Of a DNA stretch of 12,201 nt, positions 5,872 to 12,004 are shown piece by piece. A model generated the notes under the pieces. The model made no database searches. It had not been told where the DNA came from and was given only the letters and a program-made list of their open reading frames with translations. The stretch comes from Deltaproteobacteria bacterium (GTDB lineage: Bacteria; Desulfobacterota; Syntrophobacteria; B119-G9). Each line of letters starts with the position of its first letter. Positions within the stretch are counted from its first letter, which is position 1. The stretch is taken from contig QMLL01000018.1 of NCBI GenBank assembly GCA_003646715.1, positions 1 through 12,201 on the forward strand. The letters are read 5' to 3'. Position numbers and translations under genes: made by a program.

Positions 5872-7569
5872 TTAAAACGTTCCTGGATCAGTGTATATAC
5901 CGAAAACATCTCTGTAAAGGTCGCAAATTTCTTGCTCCGTGGCTCCAGCTTTTACTGCATCAATAAGAGCTGGCATAACATTATTTTCCCAGCAAGGAGG
6001 TCCTTCGCAGCGTCTTCTTAACTCATCCATGCATTTCTGCAATTTAACTTTGTCTCTCTTTTCTTTGAACCTTTGAGTTCTTTCGATTTGTCTCTTTTCG
6101 ATTTCAGGATCTATTTTTAGAATTTCAAGATCAGGTTTGGGAGATGGGAACTTGTTAATTCCGATTATTATCTTTTCTCCCTTTTCCACCTGTTGTTGAA
6201 ACTTGTATGCGGAATCGGCGATTTCCATCTGCGGATAGTCTTTTTCGATTGCTTCGATCATGCCGCCGAGTTCATCAAGCTTCTTGATATAGGCCATGGC
6301 TTCTTCTTCCATCTTGTCAGTCAGGGCCTCGACGAAGTATGAACCCGCAAGAGGATCAATTATGTTTGCCACTCCTACTTCGTCTGCCAGAATCTGCTGG
6401 GTTCTAAGAGCGATAGTAACGGCTTCTTCACTGGGGATCATGTAGACCTCATCCAGAGAATTGGTATGTAACGATTGAGTCCCGCCCAGAATCGCAGCCA
6501 GCGCCTCGGTTGTGGTTCTGATGATGTTGTTGTAAGGTTCCTGGGCAGTTAATGAACATCCGGCGGTCTGAGTATGGAAACGCATCAGCATGGATCTGGG
6601 CTTTTTGGCCTTGAACCGTTCTTTCATAATCCTGGCCCACATTCTTCTGGATGCCCTCATCTTGGCAATTTCTTCGAAAAAGTCTATGTGAGAATTCCAG
6701 AAAAAGGAAAGTCTGCCTGCAAAGGCATCCACGTCGAGACCTCGCTTGATGCATTCTTCAACGTATGTGATTCCGTCGTAAATGGTAAAAGCGAGTTCCT
6801 GAACGGCGGTAGCGCCGGCTTCTCGGATGTGATATCCACTGATGCTGATGGTGTTCCAGCGAGGCACTTCATAAGTTCCGAATTCCACCGTATCAACCAC
6901 CAGGCGAAGTGATGGTTCCGGCGGCAGCATCAATGTTTTTTGCGCAATGAATTCTTTTAGACAATCGTTCTGAATAGTGCCTCCGAGTTTTTTCCTGTCG
7001 AAACCCTGATTTTCGGCGTTGGCAATGTACATAGCCCATATGACTGACGCCGGAGGATTGATGGTCATGGAGGTTGTCAATTCTTCAAGGTTAAGGCCTT
7101 TGAAGAGAATTTCCATGTCCTGGATAGTGTCTATGGCAACACCGCACTTTCCGCATTCACCTTTTGCTAGAGGTGAATCAGTGTCGTAGCCCATGAGAGT
7201 TGGAAAGTCGAAGGCGGTGCTTAGTCCGGTTTCTCCGTGATTCACGAGATAATGAAACCGCTTGTTGGTATCTTCCGCAGTGCCAAGGCCGGCGAACATC
7301 CTCATGGTCCAGAGCCTAGCACGATACATGCTTGGTTGGACTCCGCGAGTAAACGGGTACATACCTGGAAACCCAATTTCTTCAAAATAGTCTTTATCTT
7401 TCAGGTCAAGTGGTGTGTACAGTGCTTTCACTTCCATGTCAGAGACAGTGGAGAATCGTTCGAGTCGCTCGGGAATTCTTTGAAGGGCCTTCTTATAAAC
7501 TTCGAGCCATTCTTTGTATTCTTTTTCCATTCGCTCGAGCGCACTTTCAGAGAACATTTTTTTACCCAT
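5872..7569 (-). CDS. icmA: B12-dependent acyl-CoA mutase large subunit, methylmalonyl-CoA mutase family with isobutyryl-CoA-mutase-type active site
   Basis: A 565-residue TIM-barrel subunit of the methylmalonyl-CoA mutase family, performing adenosylcobalamin-radical carbon-skeleton rearrangement of an acyl-CoA. Signatures include GMYPFTRGVQPSMYR (69-83), TGLSTAFDFPTLMGYDTD, the catalytic H247 in SGYHIREAGA, and RFHTQTAGCSLTAQEPYNN. The two positions that recognise the methylmalonyl carboxylate in true methylmalonyl-CoA mutase (Tyr89 and Arg207 of Propionibacterium MutB) are Phe92 and Gln210 here. The separation is the same 118 residues, and this pair matches isobutyryl-CoA mutase. Position 119 is Ala, not the Asp of 2-hydroxyisobutyryl-CoA mutase. 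Length also matches IcmA (about 566). The start is ATG 7569, because AGGAGG precedes it by seven bases; a longer frame from 7647 lacks such a site. The B12 domain is a separate downstream gene. Family is certain, substrate inferred. Confidence 0.9.
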   Translation of the reverse strand: MGKKMFSESALERMEKEYKEWLEVYKKALQRIPERLERFSTVSDMEVKALYTPLDLKDKDYFEEIGFPGMYPFTRGVQPSMYRARLWTMRMFAGLGTAEDTNKRFHYLVNHGETGLSTAFDFPTLMGYDTDSPLAKGECGKCGVAIDTIQDMEILFKGLNLEELTTSMTINPPASVIWAMYIANAENQGFDRKKLGGTIQNDCLKEFIAQKTLMLPPEPSLRLVVDTVEFGTYEVPRWNTISISGYHIREAGATAVQELAFTIYDGITYVEECIKRGLDVDAFAGRLSFFWNSHIDFFEEIAKMRASRRMWARIMKERFKAKKPRSMLMRFHTQTAGCSLTAQEPYNNIIRTTTEALAAILGGTQSLHTNSLDEVYMIPSEEAVTIALRTQQILADEVGVANIIDPLAGSYFVEALTDKMEEEAMAYIKKLDELGGMIEAIEKDYPQMEIADSAYKFQQQVEKGEKIIIGINKFPSPKPDLEILKIDPEIEKRQIERTQRFKEKRDKVKLQKCMDELRRRCEGPPCWENNVMPALIDAVKAGATEQEICDLYRDVFGIYTDPGTF

Positions 7570-7576
7570 TTTGTAA

Positions 7577-7582
7577 CCTCCT
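7577..7582 (-). promoter_or_regulatory. Shine-Dalgarno site fixing the mutase start
   Basis: A perfect AGGAGG on the minus strand lies seven bases before ATG 7567-7569. It decides the start against the in-frame upstream ATG at 7647, which would add 26 residues without resemblance to the family. Confidence 0.9.
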
Positions 7583-7617
7583 GGAAAATTGGTGTCTTGA
7601 AACGTGAAGGTTGAACC

Positions 7618-7647
7618 TCGATACTGACGGGAGATTTGTAAGGTCAA
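7618..7647 (-). promoter_or_regulatory. Weak candidate promoter of the mutase operon
   Basis: Minus-strand TTGACC (7647-7642), then 18 bases, then TATCGA (7623-7618). The -35 is good and the -10 is poor. Transcription would start near 7611, leaving a leader of about 40 bases. An 11-base direct repeat lies just upstream. Offered as the best candidate only. Confidence 0.25.
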
Positions 7648-7668
7648 TCATTTGGTTCATAAGTCAGA

Positions 7669-7701
7669 TTCCACTTCCATTTCAACTGTGTTCCATTTCC
7701 A
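7669..7701. repeat. Two copies of TTCCANTTCCA spaced 22 bp, candidate operator
   Basis: TTCCACTTCCA (7669-7679) recurs as TTCCATTTCCA (7691-7701), 22 bases on, equal to two DNA helical turns. Each copy is itself a tandem of TTCCA. The pair lies 100-132 bases before the mutase start and just upstream of the candidate promoter, a typical activator position. The repeat is seen; regulator binding is inferred. Confidence 0.35.
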
Positions 7702-8149
7702 CATCGTATTCAAATTGTTGCCCGCGCACAATACCTCTTTTCAAACTAGAGCAAGAACATCTGAAACACGAGAGTTTTTGATGTGATTGTGAGATTTTTA
7801 GGATAAATATTAGAGAATGTCAACATTTAAAGAGTCTCATATTGTAAAGGTGGAATTCAATAACTTCGATTAACGCTTCCCTTTAAAACTTTCTTAAGCT
7901 TACCCGTTTCAGTTAATGTATCCATAATAATCTACCAGTTCATCCAACTAAAATGACAATATCACAGTCGTATAAATCAAACAAGGGTGCGTGCCAGGTC
8001 TTTGTCAAGGTCACAATGAACGTATGTTCCCTCAATGAGTTTGCCTTGACCTACCCTTCGATATGACCCGCCCCCATTATAAGATTGTAATATTTTCTGC
8101 AAGGCTTTGGTTCTTCGTCGATATTTGACAAACCCCTCAAGGAAAATTC
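7702..8149. other. Gene-free AT-rich stretch upstream of the mutase operon
   Basis: About 450 bases with no frame of useful length on either strand. One 7-bp inverted repeat, GTCAAGG (8004-8010) and CCTTGAC (8044-8050), and an isolated TTGACA (8125-8130) without a good -10 are all I can point to. No cobalamin riboswitch signature was found. Confidence 0.6.
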
Positions 8150-8153
8150 TCAA

Positions 8154-8402
8154 ATGGGTGCAAAACTACTCGGGGAACTGCCCGAGACTGCGCAGAAACA
8201 TGTTCCTCTCTTGTCCATGCCAGCGGCAGATGTTTTCGTATCTTTATCAAGCAGCAGCTCAGATCTACCGGAGCGAATTCTGAGCGTCGTATCGGGCAAC
8301 AAAGTGTGTCGAAGTGCGGTGCCCCGAGTAGCTGCGAAGCAGCATATCGAGGGGCCAGAATCTAGAGATTCCACATTTCTTGACTATCGTATCTTTTGGT
8401 GA
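8154..8402. other. Candidate structured RNA or weak 82-codon frame, unresolved
   Basis: This stretch is visibly richer in GC than its surroundings and has long-range complementarity. CTACTCGGGG (8166-8175) pairs perfectly with CCCCGAGTAG (8322-8331). The helix continues inward after one mismatch with ACTGC/GCGGT. Inside lies GCTCAGA/TCTGAGC (8257-8263 with 8279-8285), and just outside is GCTGC-GAA-GCAGC (8331-8343). CTCGGG (8169-8174) can alternatively pair locally with CCCGAG (8181-8186), so the two folds exclude each other. A plus-strand frame of 82 codons (8154-8402, AAGGA upstream) spans the same bases, but the protein resembles nothing I know. A 6S-like small RNA, a leader of the next gene, a real small gene or a gene remnant are all possible. 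Confidence 0.35.
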
Positions 8403-8408
8403 TATGGA
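8380..8408 (+). promoter_or_regulatory. Candidate promoter for the six-Cys protein and tatA
   Basis: TTGACT (8380-8385), 17 bases, then TATGGA (8403-8408). Good -35 and spacing, weak -10. Transcription would begin near 8415, giving a short leader before the ribosome binding site at 8440. Confidence 0.3.
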
Positions 8409-8439
8409 ACAAGTGTATGTTTTTCCCTTCCGAACCCTC

Positions 8440-8444
8440 GGAGG
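8440..8444 (+). promoter_or_regulatory. Shine-Dalgarno site fixing the six-Cys protein start
   Basis: GGAGG lies five bases before ATG 8450, which supports the 129-residue form over the longer frame from 8396. Confidence 0.85.
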
Positions 8445-8449
8445 CATTG

Positions 8450-8839
8450 ATGGCAAACGTCATAGAATTTGATAAAAAAAGTAGGGACGTAAAAGCTCAG
8501 AAGGACGAAGCAATCCGTCAGCGAAAGATCCAGCTTTTACGAGCTGTTTTTCAGTGCACTCGATGCAGTCTTAAATGTGCCAAATGCGGCAGCCAGATCA
8601 ACGTATCTGGAAGTGGCGCAGATGTTACCCCCACCCCGTATCCTTTCTGTGATAATTGCCGGGAGGAATACATAGAGTACAAAAACAGGGTCTCGGGTAA
8701 GCGTAACGTGGATTTTTACTGGTACAACGACGAATGGATGAAGGTCTGGGAAACGTGGCTGGAACACCAGAAAAGTCTTGATCAGTATCGTAAATCGAAA
8801 GAGTTCTTGAAGTTGCTGAACGAGTTTAAAGAAGTGTGA
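8450..8839 (+). CDS. Conserved hypothetical six-Cys zinc-ribbon-like protein
   Basis: A 129-residue soluble protein of unknown function. After a charged helical N-terminus (MANVIEFDKK...), cysteines appear as C36-X2-C39-X3-C43-X2-C46, in the context FQCTRCSLKCAKCG, and then C67-X2-C70 in FCDNC. This pattern suggests one zinc ribbon with extra ligands, or a metal or iron-sulfur site. The second half is rich in Trp, Tyr and charged residues (VDFYWYNDEWMKVWETWLEHQ) and ends in a predicted helix. The start is ATG 8450, because GGAGG (8440-8444) lies five bases before it; an upstream in-frame GTG adds 18 residues that look unlike the rest. tatA follows 58 bases later on the same strand, probably cotranscribed. 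The zinc ribbon resembles adaptor or regulatory proteins more than enzymes, but no function is assigned. Confidence 0.8.
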   Translation: MANVIEFDKKSRDVKAQKDEAIRQRKIQLLRAVFQCTRCSLKCAKCGSQINVSGSGADVTPTPYPFCDNCREEYIEYKNRVSGKRNVDFYWYNDEWMKVWETWLEHQKSLDQYRKSKEFLKLLNEFKEV

Positions 8840-8897
8840 GAGACTGGACCGCTTGCGGGAAAGTTTATGAAAAGTCACTGTTGAGAGGGGTGATAAC

Positions 8898-9098
8898 ATG
8901 ATTGGTGGAATCGGTATTCCCGAATTGTTAATAATTTTGGTGATTGTACTTATTATTTTCGGTGCCGGAAAACTCCCTGAGATAGGAGCAGGTTTGGGAA
9001 AAGGGATAAGAAACTTCAAGAAGGCAACTCAGGAGGCTTCTGAAATTGAAAACAAGCCGGAAAAGCCTGAAATAGAAGAAAAAACGAAAGATGCATAG
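8898..9098 (+). CDS. tatA: Sec-independent (twin-arginine) translocase subunit TatA
   Basis: A 66-residue TatA/E-type protein that oligomerises in the inner membrane to let folded twin-arginine substrates through. The short N-terminus is followed by one transmembrane helix (IPELLIILVIVLIIF, about 7-21), the hinge FGAGKLPEIG (21-30), an amphipathic helix (GAGLGKGIRNFKKATQEA) and a charged, Glu/Lys-rich tail. All this is diagnostic. The ribosome binding site GAGAGGGG lies about seven bases before the ATG. No tatB or tatC is in the window; unlinked tatA genes are common in this group. It lies behind the six-Cys gene with a 58-base gap, which may place both in one transcript. Confidence 0.95.
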   Translation: MIGGIGIPELLIILVIVLIIFGAGKLPEIGAGLGKGIRNFKKATQEASEIENKPEKPEIEEKTKDA

Positions 9099-9433
9099 TT
9101 CTTTTGGGGTTATTTAGGTAGATATATACGATTTTAGGTGAAATTGTGGAGATAAAGTATATATCTTAAGACAGTCCTGGTTGATGATAAATTAGCCTTC
9201 TTTGACAAGCCAGCCCTGATTTGTTCAACGTTTTATTAAAATTCTGTAATCTCACTGCAATCACCTGTTTAACGTCTCTATTTTCTTGATTTTCTGGTCA
9301 ATTTCTTTTAATTTATCCTAGGAACTTTGTAATGATTGCCTAAATATTGAGGTGGTTTCATTAATTTTGGGTGCAAATGGGCGACTAAAAGATTTTTGAA
9401 GGTCAAATCCCAAAGTGGCGAGAAAGTAAGTTC
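9099..9433. other. Gene-free AT-rich stretch between tatA and the ffh promoter
   Basis: About 335 bases with no credible frame and no obvious intrinsic terminator for tatA. The only clear structure is the 10-bp inverted repeat at 9120-9166. TTGACA-like bases at 9202 have no -10. Confidence 0.6.
9120..9166. repeat. Inverted repeat AGATATATAC / GTATATATCT
   Basis: Perfect 10-bp arms at 9120-9129 and 9157-9166 with a 27-base spacer, 22 bases after the tatA stop. It is AT-only apart from the ends and has no T-run after it, so a terminator is unlikely. It could be a protein-binding site or an mRNA-end stem. Low-complexity chance is possible. Confidence 0.4.
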
Positions 9434-9462
9434 TTGACATAAAGGTAAATAGTCTTTAGAAT
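9434..9462 (+). promoter_or_regulatory. Strong sigma70-type promoter of the ffh operon
   Basis: TTGACA (9434-9439), a 17-base spacer and TAGAAT (9457-9462) give a near-consensus housekeeping promoter. Transcription should start near 9469 and would drive ffh and probably rpsP-khpA-rimM-trmD. Confidence 0.8.
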
Positions 9463-9490
9463 CACATGCCTTTTTGGTCCGGGAGCTGAC

Positions 9491-9553
9491 GTGAATGAGG
9501 TTGAAAAAGAATTGAATATACTGTTTGATTGTTTGCCATGTTTGAAAATTTAA
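9491..9553 (+). CDS. Possible leader peptide overlapping the ffh start
   Basis: A 20-codon frame beginning GTG at 9491 has a good ribosome binding site (GGGAG at 9481-9485, five bases away) and ends TAA at 9551-9553. It covers most of the ffh leader and runs 16 bases into ffh in another frame. ffh itself has no visible Shine-Dalgarno sequence. Ribosomes ending on the leader frame could reinitiate at ATG 9538, so it may couple or modulate ffh translation. The predicted peptide (NEVEKELNILFDCLPCLKI) resembles nothing known. It may be incidental. Confidence 0.35.
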   Translation: MNEVEKELNILFDCLPCLKI

Positions 9554-10890
9554 CGGAAAAACTTAATAAGGTTTTTAAGACGCTCAAAGGGCAGGGGAAG
9601 CTTACTGAGAAGAATATTCAGGACGCTCTCAGAGAAGTGCGCCTCGCGCTTCTTGAAGCGGATGTCCATTACAAGGTTGCCAAGAACTTTGTGGCCTCAA
9701 TCAGGGAAAGAGCCATAGGCCAGGAAGTCCTTTCAAGCCTCACTCCCGGTCAGCAGGTAATAAAAATAGTAAATGAGGAACTGACGAAGCTTCTGGGCGA
9801 GGAAGCTGTTCCTCTTGATCTCATGGGGCGGGCGCCCATCTGTTTGATGCTTGTAGGACTTCAAGGATCCGGAAAAACCACTACTGCTGCCAAACTCGCC
9901 GTCCACCTAAAGAAAAACAACAACAAGCCGTGCCTGGTAGCAGCCGACGTTTACAGGCCGGCAGCGATCGATCAGTTAATAACGCTCGGGAAGCAGATAG
10001 GTGTTCCGGTTTATGCCGATTTTGATGAAAAGAGCCCGGAGAAAATCTGTTACGGTGCACTAGGTTTTGTTAAGCAAAGTGGCAGTAACATCCTGATTGT
10101 GGATACGGCTGGTCGTTTGCACATAGACACGGAATTGATGGAAGAGCTTCAGAGGTTGAAAGAAGTTCTGTCTCCAAATGAAATCCTGTTCGTTGCTGAC
10201 GCCATGACGGGACAGGATGCAGTGAATGTGGCTTCGGAGTTTGACAGGGAACTGGGTATTACTGGAGTGATATTGACAAAAATGGACGGTGATGCCAGGG
10301 GTGGAGCCGCTCTTTCTATCAGAGAAGTTACCGGTAAACCTATTAAATTTATCGGTACCGGTGAAAAGGTTGATGCTCTGGAAGTTTTTCACCCTGACCG
10401 AATGAGTTCAAGAATTCTCGGGATGGGTGATGTTCTCACTCTTATTGAGAAAGCCCAGGAATCTTTTGATGAAAAACAGGCTTTGGATCTTGCCAGGAAA
10501 ATTCGTGAAGATTCTTTTACCCTGGAAGATTTTCGTGATCAACTACGGCAGGTTCGAAAACTGGGCTCTCTGGAACAGATTCTTTCCATGTTGCCCGGGA
10601 TGTCCAACGTCAAGCAGATGAAGAATTTCAAGGTGGACGAGCGAGAGCTGGTCCGTGTCGAGGCTATAATTAACTCAATGACGCCTGAAGAGAGAAGAAA
10701 TCATTCTATTATTAATGCCAGCAGAAGAAGGCGCATCGCGAAGGGAAGCGGAACCACGATTCAGGATGTAAACCGGCTGCTAAAGAATTATGTGCAGGCC
10801 AAAAAGATGATGCGCCAGCTAACCGGCGGAGGAAAGAAAGGTAAAAAGAAACGGATACGCAAGAGTAAATCTGTGCTACCGTGGATGTAG
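9538..10890 (+). CDS. ffh: Signal recognition particle protein Ffh (SRP54 homologue)
   Basis: A 450-residue SRP GTPase that binds 4.5S RNA and signal peptides emerging from the ribosome, and docks on FtsY to target membrane proteins. Domains: helical N domain (1 to about 90), GTPase G domain with P-loop GLQGSGKT (107-114), DVYRPAA (137-143), DTAGR (189-193), TKMDGDARGG (247-256) and GTGEK (273-277), then the methionine-rich M domain with MLPGM and the RNA-binding segment SRRRRIAKGSG, ending in a basic tail and VLPWM. Length is typical. The start is ATG 9538; a TTG at 9529 is the only other option, since TGA at 9526-9528 closes the frame. Neither has a ribosome binding site, and an overlapping leader frame may supply one by coupling. 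rpsP follows 51 bases later. Confidence 0.98.
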   Translation: MFENLTEKLNKVFKTLKGQGKLTEKNIQDALREVRLALLEADVHYKVAKNFVASIRERAIGQEVLSSLTPGQQVIKIVNEELTKLLGEEAVPLDLMGRAPICLMLVGLQGSGKTTTAAKLAVHLKKNNNKPCLVAADVYRPAAIDQLITLGKQIGVPVYADFDEKSPEKICYGALGFVKQSGSNILIVDTAGRLHIDTELMEELQRLKEVLSPNEILFVADAMTGQDAVNVASEFDRELGITGVILTKMDGDARGGAALSIREVTGKPIKFIGTGEKVDALEVFHPDRMSSRILGMGDVLTLIEKAQESFDEKQALDLARKIREDSFTLEDFRDQLRQVRKLGSLEQILSMLPGMSNVKQMKNFKVDERELVRVEAIINSMTPEERRNHSIINASRRRRIAKGSGTTIQDVNRLLKNYVQAKKMMRQLTGGGKKGKKKRIRKSKSVLPWM

Positions 10891-10941
10891 TTCATTTACA
10901 AAGTTAAAATTAGGTTATTAGTAAAGGGGGACAAAGCAGAT

Positions 10942-11214
10942 ATGCCTGTTCGAATTCGATTGGCAAGAAGAGGAGCTAAAAAGCGACCATTCTATCGTAT
11001 TGTTGTTGCTGATTCTCGAGCACCTCGAGATGGAAAGTTCTTAGAAATTTTAGGGTATTATAATCCACTTACAGATCCGGCACAAGTTCGTGTTGAGACG
11101 GAACGGCTGCGTGATTGGCTACTAAAGGGAGCGGAACCTACGGATACAGTTCGAAGTCTTCTGAAAAAGAACAAATACCCTTATTCCAGGAGCACTGCGC
11201 TCGGTAACTCTTAA
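10942..11214 (+). CDS. rpsP: 30S ribosomal protein S16
   Basis: A 90-residue small-subunit ribosomal protein S16, which acts early in 30S assembly on 16S rRNA. The sequence starts with the hallmark MPVRIRLARRGAKKRPFYRI, followed by VVADSRAPRDGKFLEILGYYNP and the LRDWLLKGAEPTDTVRSLL helix. The ribosome binding site AAAGGGGG lies about ten bases before the ATG. It is second in the ffh-rpsP-khpA-rimM-trmD order conserved in many bacteria. A weak internal promoter (TTTACA 10895-10900, 15 bases, TATTAG 10916-10921) in the ffh-rpsP gap could give extra ribosomal-protein transcript, but its spacing is short. Confidence 0.98.
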   Translation: MPVRIRLARRGAKKRPFYRIVVADSRAPRDGKFLEILGYYNPLTDPAQVRVETERLRDWLLKGAEPTDTVRSLLKKNKYPYSRSTALGNS

Positions 11215-11233
11215 ACCAGTTCTAATTGAGAGT

Positions 11234-11238
11234 GGGGG
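11234..11238 (+). promoter_or_regulatory. Shine-Dalgarno site fixing the khpA start
   Basis: GGGGG lies five bases before ATG 11244 and selects the 77-residue product over a frame opening at TTG 11226. Confidence 0.75.
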
Positions 11239-11243
11239 TGAAT

Positions 11244-11477
11244 ATGTTAAAGGAATTGATTGAATACATCGCAAAGGCGCTGGTAGACAATCCGGAGCAA
11301 GTTGAAGTCTCTGAAGTCGAGGGAGAACAAACTTCTGTTATTGAGTTGAGAGTAGCAAAGGAAGATTTAGGAAAAGTAATCGGAAAGCAGGGTAGAACAG
11401 CTCGCGCAATGCGAACCATTTTGAGTGCAGCTTCGACCAAGATCAGGAAACGAGCAGTACTGGAAATTATCGAATAA
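11244..11477 (+). CDS. khpA: KH-domain RNA-binding protein KhpA (YlqC/UPF0109 family)
   Basis: A 77-residue single KH-domain protein. The RNA-binding loop GKQG (47-50) lies in LGKVIGKQGRTARAMRTIL, followed by the terminal helix and the strand RAVLEIIE. Characterised KhpA proteins form dimers with KhpB and bind many transcripts; their role in this lineage is less well known. Its place between rpsP and rimM is conserved across bacteria and supports an RNA or ribosome-related job. It follows rpsP by 29 bases and its stop codon is four bases from the rimM ATG, so the two are probably translationally coupled. Confidence 0.93.
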   Translation: MLKELIEYIAKALVDNPEQVEVSEVEGEQTSVIELRVAKEDLGKVIGKQGRTARAMRTILSAASTKIRKRAVLEIIE

Positions 11478-11481
11478 TGAC

Positions 11482-11997
11482 ATGGACTTGCAGGAACTGG
11501 TTCCCCTGGGGAAGGTTCTTAAGGTTCATGGCATTAGGGGAAAAGTAAAGGTTACCCCGTTTGGTGAGACCCTCGAACAGTTAGAGCGAGGGAGAACGGT
11601 CTATTTTCGTGATCCAGAGCAACGTTGGCGGCCCCTGGTTATTGAAAAAGTGCAGCGACAGCCCAAGTCGTTGATCATCAGTTTCAGGGGTGTTTGGAAT
11701 CGTGATCAGGCGGAAGTTTTACGGGGCAAAAAAATCTATCTTCCGGTTTCTCAACTCCCGGAGCTTGAGGAAGGCGAGTATTATTACTACCAGCTCATAG
11801 GCCTCCAGGTGATTGATGTGCATGGCGAGGTGCTCGGGAAATTGACGGAGATAATTAGCACCGGAAGTAACGATGTTTATGTAGTGAAAAAACGTGATAC
11901 GGAGGTTTTGATTCCCGCGCTTGAAAGTGTTATCAAGGAAGTGAATCTTCCCGAGAAAAAAATGGTAGTAGATATTCCGGAAGGCCTTATGGATTAA
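11482..11997 (+). CDS. rimM: 16S rRNA processing / ribosome maturation factor RimM
   Basis: A 171-residue RimM that binds free 30S subunits and S19 and helps mature the 16S rRNA 3' domain. The N-terminal domain carries PLGKVLKVHGIRGKVKV (7-23) and LIISFRGVWNRDQAEVLRGKKIY; the C-terminal PRC barrel begins at LEEGEYYYYQLIGLQV and includes TGSNDVYVV and EVLIPALESV, ending VVDIPEGL. Length is typical. ATG 11482 is four bases after the khpA stop, with no clear ribosome binding site of its own, so coupling to khpA is likely; a longer frame opens inside khpA but adds only residues foreign to the family. trmD follows after seven bases. Confidence 0.96.
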   Translation: MDLQELVPLGKVLKVHGIRGKVKVTPFGETLEQLERGRTVYFRDPEQRWRPLVIEKVQRQPKSLIISFRGVWNRDQAEVLRGKKIYLPVSQLPELEEGEYYYYQLIGLQVIDVHGEVLGKLTEIISTGSNDVYVVKKRDTEVLIPALESVIKEVNLPEKKMVVDIPEGLMD

Positions 11998-12004
11998 TAC
12001 CGGT

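Noticed and set aside
5872..7647. Longer mutase frame starting at 7647
   Set aside because: The extra 26 residues do not look like the family, and a perfect AGGAGG sits before the internal ATG at 7569.
7570..7800. Cobalamin riboswitch before the B12 enzyme operon
   Set aside because: No B12-box-like GCCACTG or supporting stems on the minus strand; such switches usually control B12 synthesis or uptake, not mutases.
8125..8153. TTGACA as a promoter for the structured region
   Set aside because: No acceptable -10 hexamer at 16-18 bases.
8340..8365. Sigma54-like -24/-12 (TGGC...GC) on the minus strand
   Set aside because: The GG to GC distance is 11 instead of 10 bases and the flanking bases do not fit.
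8396..8449. Upstream GTG start for the six-Cys protein
   Set aside because: GGAGG at 8440-8444 points to ATG 8450, and the 18 extra residues lie over the promoter candidate.
9390..9415. tRNA-like T-arm (GGTCAAATCCC)
   Set aside because: No cloverleaf, anticodon arm or acceptor stem could be built around it.
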